A stretch of DNA of 64,000 bases from Chloroflexota bacterium (GTDB taxonomy: Bacteria > Chloroflexota > UBA6077 > JACCZL01). The stretch spans positions 1 through 64,000 of the forward strand of contig JADZEM010000117.1 of the NCBI GenBank assembly GCA_020850535.1, read 5' to 3'. The position numbers and the translations under genes are program-made. Below, one piece after another: positions 50,573 to 59,580 of the stretch. Numbering within the stretch: position 1 is the first letter of the stretch; the number at the start of each line of letters is the position of its first letter. Below the pieces are notes generated by a model, which searched no databases, had not been told where the DNA came from, and saw nothing but the letters and a program-made list of their open reading frames with translations.

Positions 50573-50685
50573 AGCAGGTACGCATCGCGGAATCCGAAGA
50601 GGCCTGTCACCAGCACGGCTGCTGGTGGCGGCTGCTACCCCGGGCCCGGCTGAGCGCTGGCCCGGATCGTGTGGAGCACTGATCG

Positions 50686-51165
50686 ATGTTGCCCATCCTT
50701 CGCAGCAAGCTCGCATTCACGGCCGCCGGATTTCTGGCTGGCGTCTCGATGACGGTCGCCACGCTTGGCGGGATCGCCGCCCCGGTCGCTGCTGACGAGG
50801 CTGACAACGCCTTCGCCGTCGCGCAGAAGGCTGGCGTGTCCGCCAGCACCTTCCAGCTTGACAAGTCGGGCCTCCACGATATCGACGTCGCGGCGAACGA
50901 GGGCCGGCTGCTGCCGGGTGCGCTGGGCAACGTCCGCCGCGCCCGCATCGCCGTGCAAGCCACCGCGTGGCCAGAGGCGCTCCAGCCGATGGCGGCGGAG
51001 AACGTCGAAGCGCTGAAGGCGCTGGAGGAGGCGATCCGCTCCGAGGATCCGGCGAAGGTCGCTGGCCCGGCCAAGGCCGCCCACGACAAGGGGCACGATC
51101 TCTCGGCGGCTGTGTACGGCTGGCTCGACACGGGCGCTGCGCCGGCCGATGGCCACGGCCACTGA
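50686..51165 (+). CDS. Secreted helical protein with a His tail
   Basis: A 159-residue protein. The signal peptide runs to about residue 36 (VAA/ADE). The mature part is mainly helical, with a KAAHDKGHDLSAAVYGWL helix, and ends ADGHGH, giving five His in the last 35 residues. It lies between copC and the CopC-CopD fusion gene on the same strand, so it may bind or carry copper outside the membrane. No family is recognised. The start follows a GGAG motif with long spacing. Confidence 0.65.
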   Translation: MLPILRSKLAFTAAGFLAGVSMTVATLGGIAAPVAADEADNAFAVAQKAGVSASTFQLDKSGLHDIDVAANEGRLLPGALGNVRRARIAVQATAWPEALQPMAAENVEALKALEEAIRSEDPAKVAGPAKAAHDKGHDLSAAVYGWLDTGAAPADGHGH

Positions 51166-51250
51166 CCGACGCCAACCGTCTTGCGGGGGATCGGCCTGCC
51201 GGTCGCCCCGCAAGACGACCCCGCACACGTCCTCCTGAAGGGGTCACGTC

Positions 51251-53545
51251 ATGACTGGCTTGCGTCGTCATCATCCAGCTGGCGTGACCGTCCGCGTGCT
51301 CGTCGCGGTGTGCGCGGTGCTGCTCCTGCTCGGGAGCGGCGTCGGCGCGCGGCCGGCGTCGGCGCACGCGCTGTACGAGCGTTCCCAACCGGCGACCGGT
51401 GGACGTTTGGAGACGCCCGGCCAGATCCAGGTCTGGTTCACGGAGCCAGTCGAGCCGGCCTTCAGCGAGATCGAAGTCCTGGATACCAGCCGCAAGCGGG
51501 TCGATCTCCAGGACAGCCACGCCGCGCCCGGCGAACCGAAGGCGCTCGTCGTCAGCGTTCCGGAGCTGCCGGACGGCACCTACATGGTGGCGTGGCGGGC
51601 GCTCTCAGCCGTCGACGGCCACGTGACGCGCGGCGTCTTCCCGCTGGTGGTCGGGGCTGGCGGCCTCCAGATCTCTCTGGAGGAAGAACCGGTCTACCTG
51701 CCTGCACCGCTTGACGTGCTCGCACGGTGGGTCATGTACTTCGGAGCGTTGGCGTTGGCGGGCGGATACCTCTTCCGCCGAGTCGTCGCCACACCGGCGC
51801 TGGCCTCCGTCGGAGCTACGGCGACGCTCGCCGCGTTCGTCGCGCGCCAGCGGCGGCTGGGACTGTGGCTCTGCCTCGTCGTCGGGCTGTCGATGGTGCT
51901 GGGCATGCTGGTGCAGGCCGCCAATGCCGCCAACGTCGAGATCTGGCAGGCGCTCGGTTCGCCGGTCGTCAGGCTGCTCGGCACCCAGATCGGCGCGATC
52001 TGGCTCACCCGTCTGGGCTGGCTGGCGATCCTGGCGCTGGTGCTCTGGCGCGCGCCCGGCCGATTCGGCGACTGGGCTGGCGCGATCGTCGGGTCGTGCA
52101 TGCTGCTGGCGATCAGCCTGATCAGCCACGCGGCGGCCGTGCCCAGCGGCGCATGGCTGGCCATCGGACTGGACTGGCTGCACCAGTTGGGCGCGGCGGC
52201 ATGGATCGGCGGGCTGTTCAGCTTCGCCCTGCTGATGATCGTGACGCGGGTCGGCCCTGACCGTCAGCGGCTGCCGGCGCTCCTGGCGACGATGGTCCCT
52301 CGGTTCACCACCGTCGCCGTTGGGTCCGTGGTCGTCCTGGTGCTGACGGGACTGTTCCACTCCTGGCTGCAGGTCAAGAGTATCAGCGCACTCGGGACCG
52401 TCCACGGTCTGTCGCTGACGGTTAAGGTGCTGTTCATCCTGCCGATGCTCGTGCTCGGCGGCCTCAATATGGCGGTCTGGCGTCCGCGTCTCGCCGCCCT
52501 GCTCGGCGGCCGTCGGGCGGGCCAGTCCGCGCCGGCCGAGCAGATGGCCGGTCGGCTCGGGCGCGCCGTCACCATCGAGGCGGCCCTGGCCATTGTGGTG
52601 CTGCTGGCCACAGCCGTGCTGACGGCGGTGCAGCCGGCGCGCGAGGAGTACGCTCGCAAGGTGCGGCCCCTGGAGCTGACGGCCCAGGCGACCGACGTGA
52701 ACGTGCGGCTGACGATGACACCGGCCCGGCCCGGCCCGAACGAGTTCGTGGCCGATCTGACGGGCGCGGTGGCCCCACCAAACGAGATTCAGCGCGTCCA
52801 GTTGCGGTTCACCAACCTGGACGACGACCTTGGCGCGAGCCTGCTGACGCTGACGCCGCGCGACGACGGCACGTTTGGCGCGGTCAGCACCAACGTGACG
52901 GTGGACGGCACCTGGCAGATCGAGGTGATCGTGCGCCGACGCGGCCTCGACGACGTGCGAACGGCGTTCCGTGCGCCGGTCGTCACCCCGGATGCGGCGG
53001 CACAACCGCCCTCGCTGGAGGGCCTGCCGAACCCGGGCAATCTCCCGCCGCGCCAACTGGTGTCGATTGCGCTGATGGCGACCGGCCTCGCCCTGACCTA
53101 CTGGATCTCGCGCACGCGCGATGTCCGGCAGCGGGAGCGCGCCACGCTCTACGCGGCGAGCTTCGCGGTGGTGATGATCGGCGGCGTCCTCTATGCGCGC
53201 GCGGCGGTAACTCCCGCGCTGCCGCAGGACGTTCGCTCGCTCCGCAACCCGTTCCCGCCAGATACGGCGTCCATCGCGCGGGGCCGCGAGCTGTACGAGC
53301 AGCAGTGCGCCTCCTGTCACGGTCTCGCGGGGCGCGGCGACGGTCCGCTGGCGGCCTCGTTGCGCCCGCGCCCGGCCGACTTCCGGGTCCACATGGCGGC
53401 CGGCCACACCGACGGTGAGCTGTTCACCTGGCTCTCGCGCGGCGTGCCCGGCACCGCGATGCCGGCCTTCGAGGCGCAACTGGCCGAGCAGGACCGCTGG
53501 CACCTCGTGAACTTCATCCGGGGCTTCGCGCCGACCAACGAGTGA
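51251..53545 (+). CDS. CopC-CopD-YtkA-like-cytochrome c fusion protein
   Basis: A single 764-residue protein with four parts. A signal peptide (cut before H39, AHALYERSQP) and CopC domain run to about 130. A CopD membrane domain of about eight helices spans roughly 150-465. An external beta-domain (about 480-575, ATDVNVRLTMTPARPGPNEF) resembles the YtkA/FixH-type domain often linked to CopD. After another membrane helix comes a cytochrome c domain with C686-A-S-C-H690 and a Met ligand in GTAMPAF. It should take up copper and carry out heme redox at the membrane. The order suggests copper loading or reduction tied to respiration. The ATG follows AAGGGG. Confidence 0.88.
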   Translation: MTGLRRHHPAGVTVRVLVAVCAVLLLLGSGVGARPASAHALYERSQPATGGRLETPGQIQVWFTEPVEPAFSEIEVLDTSRKRVDLQDSHAAPGEPKALVVSVPELPDGTYMVAWRALSAVDGHVTRGVFPLVVGAGGLQISLEEEPVYLPAPLDVLARWVMYFGALALAGGYLFRRVVATPALASVGATATLAAFVARQRRLGLWLCLVVGLSMVLGMLVQAANAANVEIWQALGSPVVRLLGTQIGAIWLTRLGWLAILALVLWRAPGRFGDWAGAIVGSCMLLAISLISHAAAVPSGAWLAIGLDWLHQLGAAAWIGGLFSFALLMIVTRVGPDRQRLPALLATMVPRFTTVAVGSVVVLVLTGLFHSWLQVKSISALGTVHGLSLTVKVLFILPMLVLGGLNMAVWRPRLAALLGGRRAGQSAPAEQMAGRLGRAVTIEAALAIVVLLATAVLTAVQPAREEYARKVRPLELTAQATDVNVRLTMTPARPGPNEFVADLTGAVAPPNEIQRVQLRFTNLDDDLGASLLTLTPRDDGTFGAVSTNVTVDGTWQIEVIVRRRGLDDVRTAFRAPVVTPDAAAQPPSLEGLPNPGNLPPRQLVSIALMATGLALTYWISRTRDVRQRERATLYAASFAVVMIGGVLYARAAVTPALPQDVRSLRNPFPPDTASIARGRELYEQQCASCHGLAGRGDGPLAASLRPRPADFRVHMAAGHTDGELFTWLSRGVPGTAMPAFEAQLAEQDRWHLVNFIRGFAPTNE

Positions 53546-53599
53546 CCAGCGAGGCACGTCGCGCCAGGACTCCACCACGCAGAAGGCGGCGACGTACCC

Positions 53600-53803
53600 G
53601 TCATCCCGACCCCATTCGGCACGCTCAGGGCAAGCTACGCGAGGCACGAGCACACCCGCTCGTCATCCCGACCGCGGCGAGGCACGAGCGCAGGGATCTT
53701 CTCCTTCTTGGCGTGAGGAAGATCCGTCGACTTCGTTCGCACGCTGACTCCGCTCGGGATGACGGTGAAGCGTCGCCAGAGGTCCAACCCGGTCGTTCAC
53801 GAC
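53600..53803. repeat. Dispersed palindromic intergenic repeat, inverted copy
   Basis: A third, shorter copy of the 557/3114 element in opposite orientation. It contains the CCCATTCGGCACGCTCAGGG and GCGAGGCACGAGCACACCCG segments, the GATCTTCTCC...GAGGAAGATCC pair and the TCGTTCACGACT end, all complementary to copy 1. It fills the gap between the copper fusion gene and the YqhA-type gene. Confidence 0.75.
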
Positions 53804-53813
53804 TGACCGACCA

Positions 53814-54533
53814 CTAGCGCTCCTCCACGCGCTCGTGCTCCACGGCCTCATCGGGCTGGACTTCCCGCTCCTCTTCATCCTGGTGGAAGAGCCGGCGTTG
53901 CGCGCGCACCCGCATCGACGCATGCTCGTGCTCGGCCTCGACGGCCTCGCGGTGGCTGTGCCGCTGAAAGTAGACGAGCGCGGCCACCACCACCGCGAGA
54001 CTGACCCCGAACAGCAGCGTCTCGACGGCCTGCTCCCAGCGGATGTAGTGTTCGAGGAACGTGATGCCCAGGATCACGACGATCACGCTCACGACCTTGA
54101 TCTCCAGGTCGTTGAAGGTCGTGATCCCGAGTGCGGCCGCCACATTGAGCGGCGCGATGAACAGGCTGTAGAAGCCGATCCCGATCAGGTAGAACACGAC
54201 GGCTTTGAGCATCACGCTGACCACTTCGAGCAGGTCGACGGTGATCGCCGACGACGCTTGCTGGCCCGTCACGACGGCCTGGAACGCCTCGACTACGCCG
54301 CGCACCGCCATCGCTGCGCCGACGACGAACAGGGCCATCGAGATCAGCAGAACGCTGGCGACGGCGAGCAGCACGACGAAGCGCGAGCGGCCGATCAGCT
54401 CCGAGAACGGTGCTGCCGGCGTCGGATGGCGCTGACCGCGCCCGTCGAACGCGAGGTGAGATCGCTCAGACGTTCCATCCTGGCGGTCCGCCGGGTCTGG
54501 CCGGGGTCGTGAATCAACGGCAGCACGGTTCAT
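53814..54533 (-). CDS. YqhA/UPF0114-family membrane protein
   Basis: A 239-residue protein with four membrane helices between about 52 and 190. Segments such as LIGRSRFVVLLAVASVLLIS, KAVVFYLIGIGFYSLFI and TFLEHYIRWEQAVETLLFG match the UPF0114/YqhA family, whose function is unknown. The N-terminal 45 residues are a basic cytoplasmic tail. The C-terminal 50 residues are His/Glu-rich and charged (HSHREAVEAEHEHASM), longer than in usual YqhA. The His cluster beside the copper block is suggestive only. Confidence 0.8.
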   Translation of the reverse strand: MNRAAVDSRPRPDPADRQDGTSERSHLAFDGRGQRHPTPAAPFSELIGRSRFVVLLAVASVLLISMALFVVGAAMAVRGVVEAFQAVVTGQQASSAITVDLLEVVSVMLKAVVFYLIGIGFYSLFIAPLNVAAALGITTFNDLEIKVVSVIVVILGITFLEHYIRWEQAVETLLFGVSLAVVVAALVYFQRHSHREAVEAEHEHASMRVRAQRRLFHQDEEEREVQPDEAVEHERVEER

Positions 54534-54590
54534 GGCACGCGCAGCAGACGCACGATGCGTTCCAGGTTGGGCCGAGGGTGCCAGGGGTCG

Positions 54591-55322
54591 TCAGGCGCGC
54601 GGGCGCGGCTCCGACATGACCGGGCCGCCAGCAGCCGCCCGACGAGATGGGACTGGCACAGCCGGGCGCCAGCGCAGGCAGCGGAAGAGCATCAGGACCG
54701 TTGGCAAGCCGTCCATCGGCGTCAGCTTCTTGCCGTCGGTCCTGGCTTCGTAGCGGATGGGCGTCTCGACGATCGGCACGCCGAGCCGCAAGAGCTTCGC
54801 CGTGATCTCCGGCTCGATCTCGAAGCCGCTGCCCTGCAGATCGAGCGCCAGCATCACCTGGCGGTCGATCAGCTTGTAGCAGGTCTCCATGTCGTGCAGG
54901 CGGCTCCGGAAGAGCACGTTGGTGACGAAGGTCACAAACCAGTTGCCCCAGCGCATCAGCGGATCGCGCCCGGAGAGGTCGCGCACGCCGTAGACCACGG
55001 CCCCGGCCTGCTGCTCATACGCGCGTATCAGACCCACATAGTCCTCGGGGAAGTACTCGGAGTCGGCATCCTGGATGATGACCACGTCGCCGGTCGCCTG
55101 GGCCAGCGCCGTTCTGATCGCCGCGCCCTTGCCCCGGTTCTGTGGATGGGCAAACTGGCGCACAGTCGGCAGCGCCGCGCGGATCTCCTCGGCCATGCTC
55201 CGCCTGGAGCCATCGTCCACGACGATGATCTCCTTCTCAACGGGGACGGCATCGACCCGGCGCAGCAGATCGACGCAGGTAGCATCCTCGTTGTAGAGCG
55301 GAACCAGAACTGAGAGCTTCAC
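54591..55322 (-). CDS. Glycosyltransferase family 2, dolichol-phosphate-mannose-synthase-like
   Basis: A 243-residue GT-A enzyme. It opens KLSVLVPLYNEDATCVDLL, has EIIVVDDGS (nucleotide site), GKGAAIRTALAQATGDVVIIQDADSEY (metal-binding D-x-D-like) and DLQGSGFEIEPEITAKLLRLG. It matches DPM1-like bacterial enzymes that load a sugar on polyprenyl phosphate. No membrane domain is fused. GTG 55322 is chosen as the family start. The C-terminal 25 residues are unconserved. It is convergent with nothing and likely a single-gene unit. Confidence 0.87.
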   Translation of the reverse strand: MKLSVLVPLYNEDATCVDLLRRVDAVPVEKEIIVVDDGSRRSMAEEIRAALPTVRQFAHPQNRGKGAAIRTALAQATGDVVIIQDADSEYFPEDYVGLIRAYEQQAGAVVYGVRDLSGRDPLMRWGNWFVTFVTNVLFRSRLHDMETCYKLIDRQVMLALDLQGSGFEIEPEITAKLLRLGVPIVETPIRYEARTDGKKLTPMDGLPTVLMLFRCLRWRPAVPVPSRRAAAGGPVMSEPRPRA

Positions 55323-55427
55323 ACCAACACCAACGGTGGCCGAGAGTCTGACGAGATGGCCCACCGCGCCGCCGATGATACCGGACCACCGGGCCTCACG
55401 TCAGCGACGACGCCCACGTCTGCCGGG

Positions 55428-56591
55428 TCAGCGCGCCTTGAACCGTTCCACGATCTCGCGGTCAACCTCGACGCCCAGCCCGGGGCCGCTCGGGATGGTG
55501 AGCCAGCCGTCGTGCGGACGGAGCGCATCCGTCATCATCGCGTCGCGGATCGGGTGGGGCGTGCTGTCGAACTCGAACAGCGGCTCCTGGGCCAGCGGCG
55601 TGGCCGTCATGGTCGGGGGCGTTGACGGGAGCGTCGCCGCGAAGTGCAACCCAGCCGCAACGGCAACGGGCGTCCCCCAGACGTGCGGGAAGACCCGTAC
55701 ATGAAACGCCTGCGCCAGCCCGGCGATCCGCCGGCTGGCTCCAAGTCCGCCGCAATTCGCCACATCCGGCTGCAGGATATCGACCGTCCGCCGGGAGACG
55801 TACTCACGGAAGCTGTCCAGGCTGCCCAGGTGCTCGCCGCCGGTGATCGGGATTCGCAGCGCTCGGCGGACCTCATCGTACCCGGCGAGGTCGCCCCGCT
55901 GGACCGGCTCCTCGAACCAGGCCACGCCACTTGCTTCGAGGCCCGCCCCGATCTGCATCGCGGTGCGGCTGTCGTAGGCGCAGTTGGCGTCGGCCATCAG
56001 CAGCACGTCGTCGCCGATGGCCCGGCGAATGCCCTCGACCTCGCGAAGGTCGTCGGCCGGAGTCAGGCCGCCGACCTTCATCTTCATCGCTCGGTAGCCG
56101 GCCGCGACGTATCCGCGCGCCTCGTCCTGACGCGCCGCCGTCGGATCGGGCGCGGTCGGCACGTAGTAGAGGCCGGTCGCGTAGGCCATGATCCGCTCGC
56201 GGACCCGCCCGCCCAGCAGTTGGCTCACCGGCCGGCCGGTCGCCTTTCCCATCACGTCCCAGAGCGCCACCTCAAGGCCGCTCCAGGCCTGCATGCCGAA
56301 GTCGCCGGTCCAACCGGCCCGGTCGAAGGTCGTCGCCACCTTCTGCGCGATCCTGGCAAGGTCGAACGGGTCTTCGCCCACGGCCAGCGGCGCCAGCACG
56401 TCCTCGATGAACACCGCGCCCGCCCGCGAGAGCGTGCCCGAGCCGCTCTCCCCCCAGCCGACCAGGCCGTCGTCGGTCTGGACCTCCACGAGCAATGCCT
56501 GACGGATGGGCGTGGTGTAGACGGACCAGCCGAACGGCTCCGGCAGTTGCGCGCGCAGGTAGTGGGCGTGGACGGCGACGATGCGAGTCAC
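55428..56591 (-). CDS. Enolase-superfamily sugar-acid dehydratase/racemase
   Basis: A 387-residue mandelate racemase/muconate-lactonizing-type enzyme. It has the K170-M-K172 motif at the end of strand two, metal ligands D201 (ADAN), E227 (FEEP) and E253 (GGEHLG), and H303 (FPHVWGT). These suit a dehydratase acting on an aldonic or aldaric acid. GTG 56591 is preceded by GGAGG on the minus strand. It is divergent from the LLM/SDR pair and near a FAH-family gene, so a sugar-acid pathway is likely. The exact substrate cannot be told from the motifs. Confidence 0.9.
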   Translation of the reverse strand: MTRIVAVHAHYLRAQLPEPFGWSVYTTPIRQALLVEVQTDDGLVGWGESGSGTLSRAGAVFIEDVLAPLAVGEDPFDLARIAQKVATTFDRAGWTGDFGMQAWSGLEVALWDVMGKATGRPVSQLLGGRVRERIMAYATGLYYVPTAPDPTAARQDEARGYVAAGYRAMKMKVGGLTPADDLREVEGIRRAIGDDVLLMADANCAYDSRTAMQIGAGLEASGVAWFEEPVQRGDLAGYDEVRRALRIPITGGEHLGSLDSFREYVSRRTVDILQPDVANCGGLGASRRIAGLAQAFHVRVFPHVWGTPVAVAAGLHFAATLPSTPPTMTATPLAQEPLFEFDSTPHPIRDAMMTDALRPHDGWLTIPSGPGLGVEVDREIVERFKAR

Positions 56592-56847
56592 CTGGGTCCT
56601 CCATAGCGGCGGTCTGGGCTGGCGGCTGACGGTGCTGGTCGTGATGGTGGTGGCTCTGGCGCCGGCTCTGGCGCCGGCGATGATGCGTCTCAGATTGTGG
56701 ATGGCGGCCTCCGCACGATACCCGACCGGCTGCCCACCGTGACGCCGCGTTGACCTTGCCCGCCAGGGCAGGCTACCGTCCCGGCCACAGGTCGCCGTCA
56801 GCGCCGGCACGCGGGGCATGGCTGACCTGACACGCCGGAGGTGAGAC

Positions 56848-57714
56848 GTGCCGAAGGGGCTGCGTTTCGGCATCTGCACGGACCAGAACATGTCCTGGGA
56901 GCTGACTGCCGAGCGCTGGCGGCTCTACGAGGATCTCGGCTTTGACAGCCTGTGGGACTGCGATCACTATGTCCAGCCCAGCCGGCCGACCGGCCCCTAC
57001 CACGAGGGCTGGACGCTGCTCGCGGGCCTCGCAGCCGTCACCAGGAAGGCACGGATCGGCGTCCTGGTCAGCTGCAACACGTTCCGCCACCCGGCGCTGG
57101 TCGCCAAGATGGCCGCGACCATCGACCATATCTCGGGTGGCCGCGTCGATGTGGGCCTTGGGGCCGGCTGGTACGTGCCCGAGCACACCATGTACGGCAT
57201 CGAGTTCCCCTCGCCGCCGGAGCTGGTCTCACGGTTCCGCGAGGCCGTCGAGATCGTGGACAGCCTCCTCCGCAACGAGGTGACCACCTACCAGGGCGCG
57301 CACTACCAGCTGCAGGAGGCGGCGTTCCGGCCGCAGCCGCTCCAGCGACCCCGGCCGCCGCTGACGCTCGGCGCGCACGGCCCGAAGATGATGCGGATCG
57401 TGGCCCAGTACGGCGACGCCTGGAACTCGTTCGGGACCGTGGACGAGATGCGCCAGCGCAATCAGGTGCTGGACGAGCAGTGCGCCGCTGTCGGGCGTGA
57501 CCCATCCGAGATCTGGCGCGGCCTGTACGGCTGGGCCTCGTTGATGCCGGCCGATCCGTGGCAGTCGCTCGACGCCTTCGCCGACATGGTCGGCCAGTAC
57601 CAGGCGGTCGGCGTCAACGAGTTCATCATCGATCAGCCGGGCGCGGAGCAGTTGCCGATGGCCGAGCGCATCGCCACGGACCTGTTGCCGAAGCTCCGCG
57701 CGTCCGCGCAGTAG
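56848..57714 (+). CDS. F420-type LLM-class oxidoreductase
   Basis: A 288-residue luciferase-like TIM-barrel protein. Segments LRFGICTDQNMSWELTAERW, GFDSLWDCDHYVQPS, RIGVLVSCNTFRHPALVAKM, GGRVDVGLGAGWYVPEH and the PLTLGAHGPKMMRI loop follow the F420-binding branch (with Asn-Thr near the cofactor) more than the FMN monooxygenases. It implies that the host makes F420, although an FMN enzyme cannot be excluded. The GTG follows GGAGG. The SDR gene starts 6 bases after its stop, so the two form an operon. Confidence 0.87.
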   Translation: MPKGLRFGICTDQNMSWELTAERWRLYEDLGFDSLWDCDHYVQPSRPTGPYHEGWTLLAGLAAVTRKARIGVLVSCNTFRHPALVAKMAATIDHISGGRVDVGLGAGWYVPEHTMYGIEFPSPPELVSRFREAVEIVDSLLRNEVTTYQGAHYQLQEAAFRPQPLQRPRPPLTLGAHGPKMMRIVAQYGDAWNSFGTVDEMRQRNQVLDEQCAAVGRDPSEIWRGLYGWASLMPADPWQSLDAFADMVGQYQAVGVNEFIIDQPGAEQLPMAERIATDLLPKLRASAQ

Positions 57715-57720
57715 GGAGGC

Positions 57721-58530
57721 ATGAACGGGATGTCACTTCAGGTTGATCTGCGCGGACGCCGCGCCATCGTCACGGGCGGCGGACGCGGCATCGGACGGGC
57801 CATCGTGCTGGGGCTGGCCCGCAACGGCGCTGACGTGGCCGTCGTCTATCGGCAGGATGGCGCCTCCGCCGACGCGACGGCAGCAGCGGCTCGTGACTTC
57901 GGTGTGCGGGCCATCACGATACAGGCCAGCATCGGCGATGGCGCATCCTCCCGCGACGTTGTCGAGCGCGTCGTGGCCGAACTCGGCGGCGTGGAGATCC
58001 TCGTCAACAACGCCGGGGTGATGACCCGCATCCCCTTCCTCGAGCTGCCCGAGGAGGAGTGGCGGCGCGTCCTTGGCACCAACCTCGACGGCAACTTCCT
58101 GATGGGTCAGGCCGTCGCCCGTCAGATGGTGGCGTCGGGCACGCGCGGCGCGATTGTCAACATTACGTCGGTCAACCAGACGATCTGCTCCCCGAATCTC
58201 GCACATTACGTCGTGTCGAAGGCCGGCGCGCTGGCGCTAACTCGGCAGATGGCGTTTGAGCTTGCGCCCTACGGGATCCGCGTCAACGCTGTCGCGCCGG
58301 GCCTGACCGAGACGGACATCAACCGCAAAGACCTGGCCGACCCGGCCTTCCGGGAGATGCGGCTCGGCCGGATCCCGCTGCACCGCATGGCCGACACCGA
58401 CGATCACGCCAACGCCGTCGTATTCCTGGTCTCCGACGCGGCGAAGTACGTCACCGGCGAGTTCATCAGCCCTGACGGCGGCGCGACGCTGATCGGGCCG
58501 AACCCGCTGCCGATGCAGATCGAGGTCTGA
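57721..58530 (+). CDS. Short-chain dehydrogenase/reductase
   Basis: A 269-residue classical SDR. NAD(P) motif VTGGGRGIGRA, NNAG (ILVNNAG), catalytic Ser in NITSVNQT, Tyr-x3-Lys in YVVSKAG, and APGLTETDI are all present. FISPDGGATL ends the core. Members of this type oxidise sugars, sugar acids or keto-acyl groups. Its spacing behind the LLM gene (6 bases, GGGAGG) shows coupled translation. Between a sugar-acid dehydratase and a FAH enzyme, it is a fair candidate for a sugar or sugar-acid dehydrogenase. Confidence 0.92.
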   Translation: MNGMSLQVDLRGRRAIVTGGGRGIGRAIVLGLARNGADVAVVYRQDGASADATAAAARDFGVRAITIQASIGDGASSRDVVERVVAELGGVEILVNNAGVMTRIPFLELPEEEWRRVLGTNLDGNFLMGQAVARQMVASGTRGAIVNITSVNQTICSPNLAHYVVSKAGALALTRQMAFELAPYGIRVNAVAPGLTETDINRKDLADPAFREMRLGRIPLHRMADTDDHANAVVFLVSDAAKYVTGEFISPDGGATLIGPNPLPMQIEV

Positions 58531-58571
58531 CGCGGGCGGTCAGGCGGACGTAGCGCAGGGAATCGCCCGCA

Positions 58572-58599
58572 CTCCCTCTCCCGCACGTGGGAGAGGGAG
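58572..58599. terminator. Bidirectional terminator hairpin
   Basis: A perfect 11-bp stem CTCCCTCTCCC/GGGAGAGGGAG (58572-58582 and 58589-58599) with loop GCACGT lies between the convergent SDR and FAH-family genes. No T-run follows. Confidence 0.6.
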
Positions 58600-58615
58600 C
58601 GACGGCCGCGCGGCG

Positions 58616-59494
58616 TCAGCCGGACAGCACCGCGCCCTGCTTCCCCCGCGCCACCGTCGTTCGCAGCGACCCGAGCCGGTCGATGGCGATATCCACAAGG
58701 TCACCATCTTCCAGCGTGAACGGGCTGTCCGGAACGAGCGCCGTCCCCGTCGAGATGATCGCCCCGTCCGGGAACTCGTCCTCACGGTAGAGGTAGTGGA
58801 CCAGCTCCTCAAGCTTGCGCTTCAGGCCGCTGGTCCGCGTCTCGCCCTCCCAGACGACCTCACCATCACGCTCGATGGCCATCCAGATGGCGAGGTCGTA
58901 CGGGTCGGGAACCTCCCAGGCCGGCGTGATGCCCGGACCGATGGCACAGGCTCCCAGGTACATCTTGGCCTGCGGCAGATAGAGCGGGTTCTCGCCCTCG
59001 ATGCTGCGCGAGCTGACGTCGTCGCCGATGGTGTACCCGACGATCTCGGCGTGGGCGTTGACCACGACCGCCAGCTCCGGCTCGGGGACATCCCAGGTCG
59101 AGTCGGCGCGGACGACCACCACGCCGTCCGGCCCGACCACGCGGCGCGGCGTGGACTTCAGAAAGATCTCCGGCCGCTCGGCGTTGTAGACCTTGCTGTA
59201 CACATCTGGCGTGCCGCTCTCCTCCATGCGGGCCTCTTCGGAGCGCTTGTAGGTCACGCCGGCCGCCCAGACCTCCATCTGGCCGTCGATCGGGGCCAGC
59301 AGCGTCGTATCGCGCTCAGGCGGCGAGCTGAGGGCGACGGTGCGCTCGACGATGGCCCGAAACTCGGTCAGCGGCAGCCGAAGCAGTTCGGGAAGCGTGG
59401 CGACGGGCGGCTTGAAGCGGGCGACCACCCGCTCATTTCGCAGCGCACCGAGCGTGACGGCCCCGTCTGCTGCGCGGAATCGAACGATCTGCAT
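58616..59494 (-). CDS. Fumarylacetoacetate-hydrolase-family enzyme, possibly 2-keto-3-deoxy acid dehydratase
   Basis: A 292-residue FAH-fold protein. It shows [47 protein letters not shown] (metal Glu pair), [20 protein letters not shown] and [15 protein letters not shown]. This run is like FAH enzymes that dehydrate 2-keto-3-deoxy-pentonates (KdaD-type) to 2-oxoglutarate semialdehyde, though hydrolases of diketo-deoxy sugar acids are close relatives. With the enolase-type dehydratase and SDR nearby, a non-phosphorylating pentose or deoxyhexose pathway is likely. ATG 59494 fits the family start. Confidence 0.88.
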   Translation of the reverse strand: MQIVRFRAADGAVTLGALRNERVVARFKPPVATLPELLRLPLTEFRAIVERTVALSSPPERDTTLLAPIDGQMEVWAAGVTYKRSEEARMEESGTPDVYSKVYNAERPEIFLKSTPRRVVGPDGVVVVRADSTWDVPEPELAVVVNAHAEIVGYTIGDDVSSRSIEGENPLYLPQAKMYLGACAIGPGITPAWEVPDPYDLAIWMAIERDGEVVWEGETRTSGLKRKLEELVHYLYREDEFPDGAIISTGTALVPDSPFTLEDGDLVDIAIDRLGSLRTTVARGKQGAVLSG

Positions 59495-59580
59495 GGTGCG
59501 CGTCCTAGCGCGATTGTCTCTGCAACGGCACCCCGACCGTTCCGCGGGCCGCACCGTCCGAGCGGGCTACATTCTAGCGC

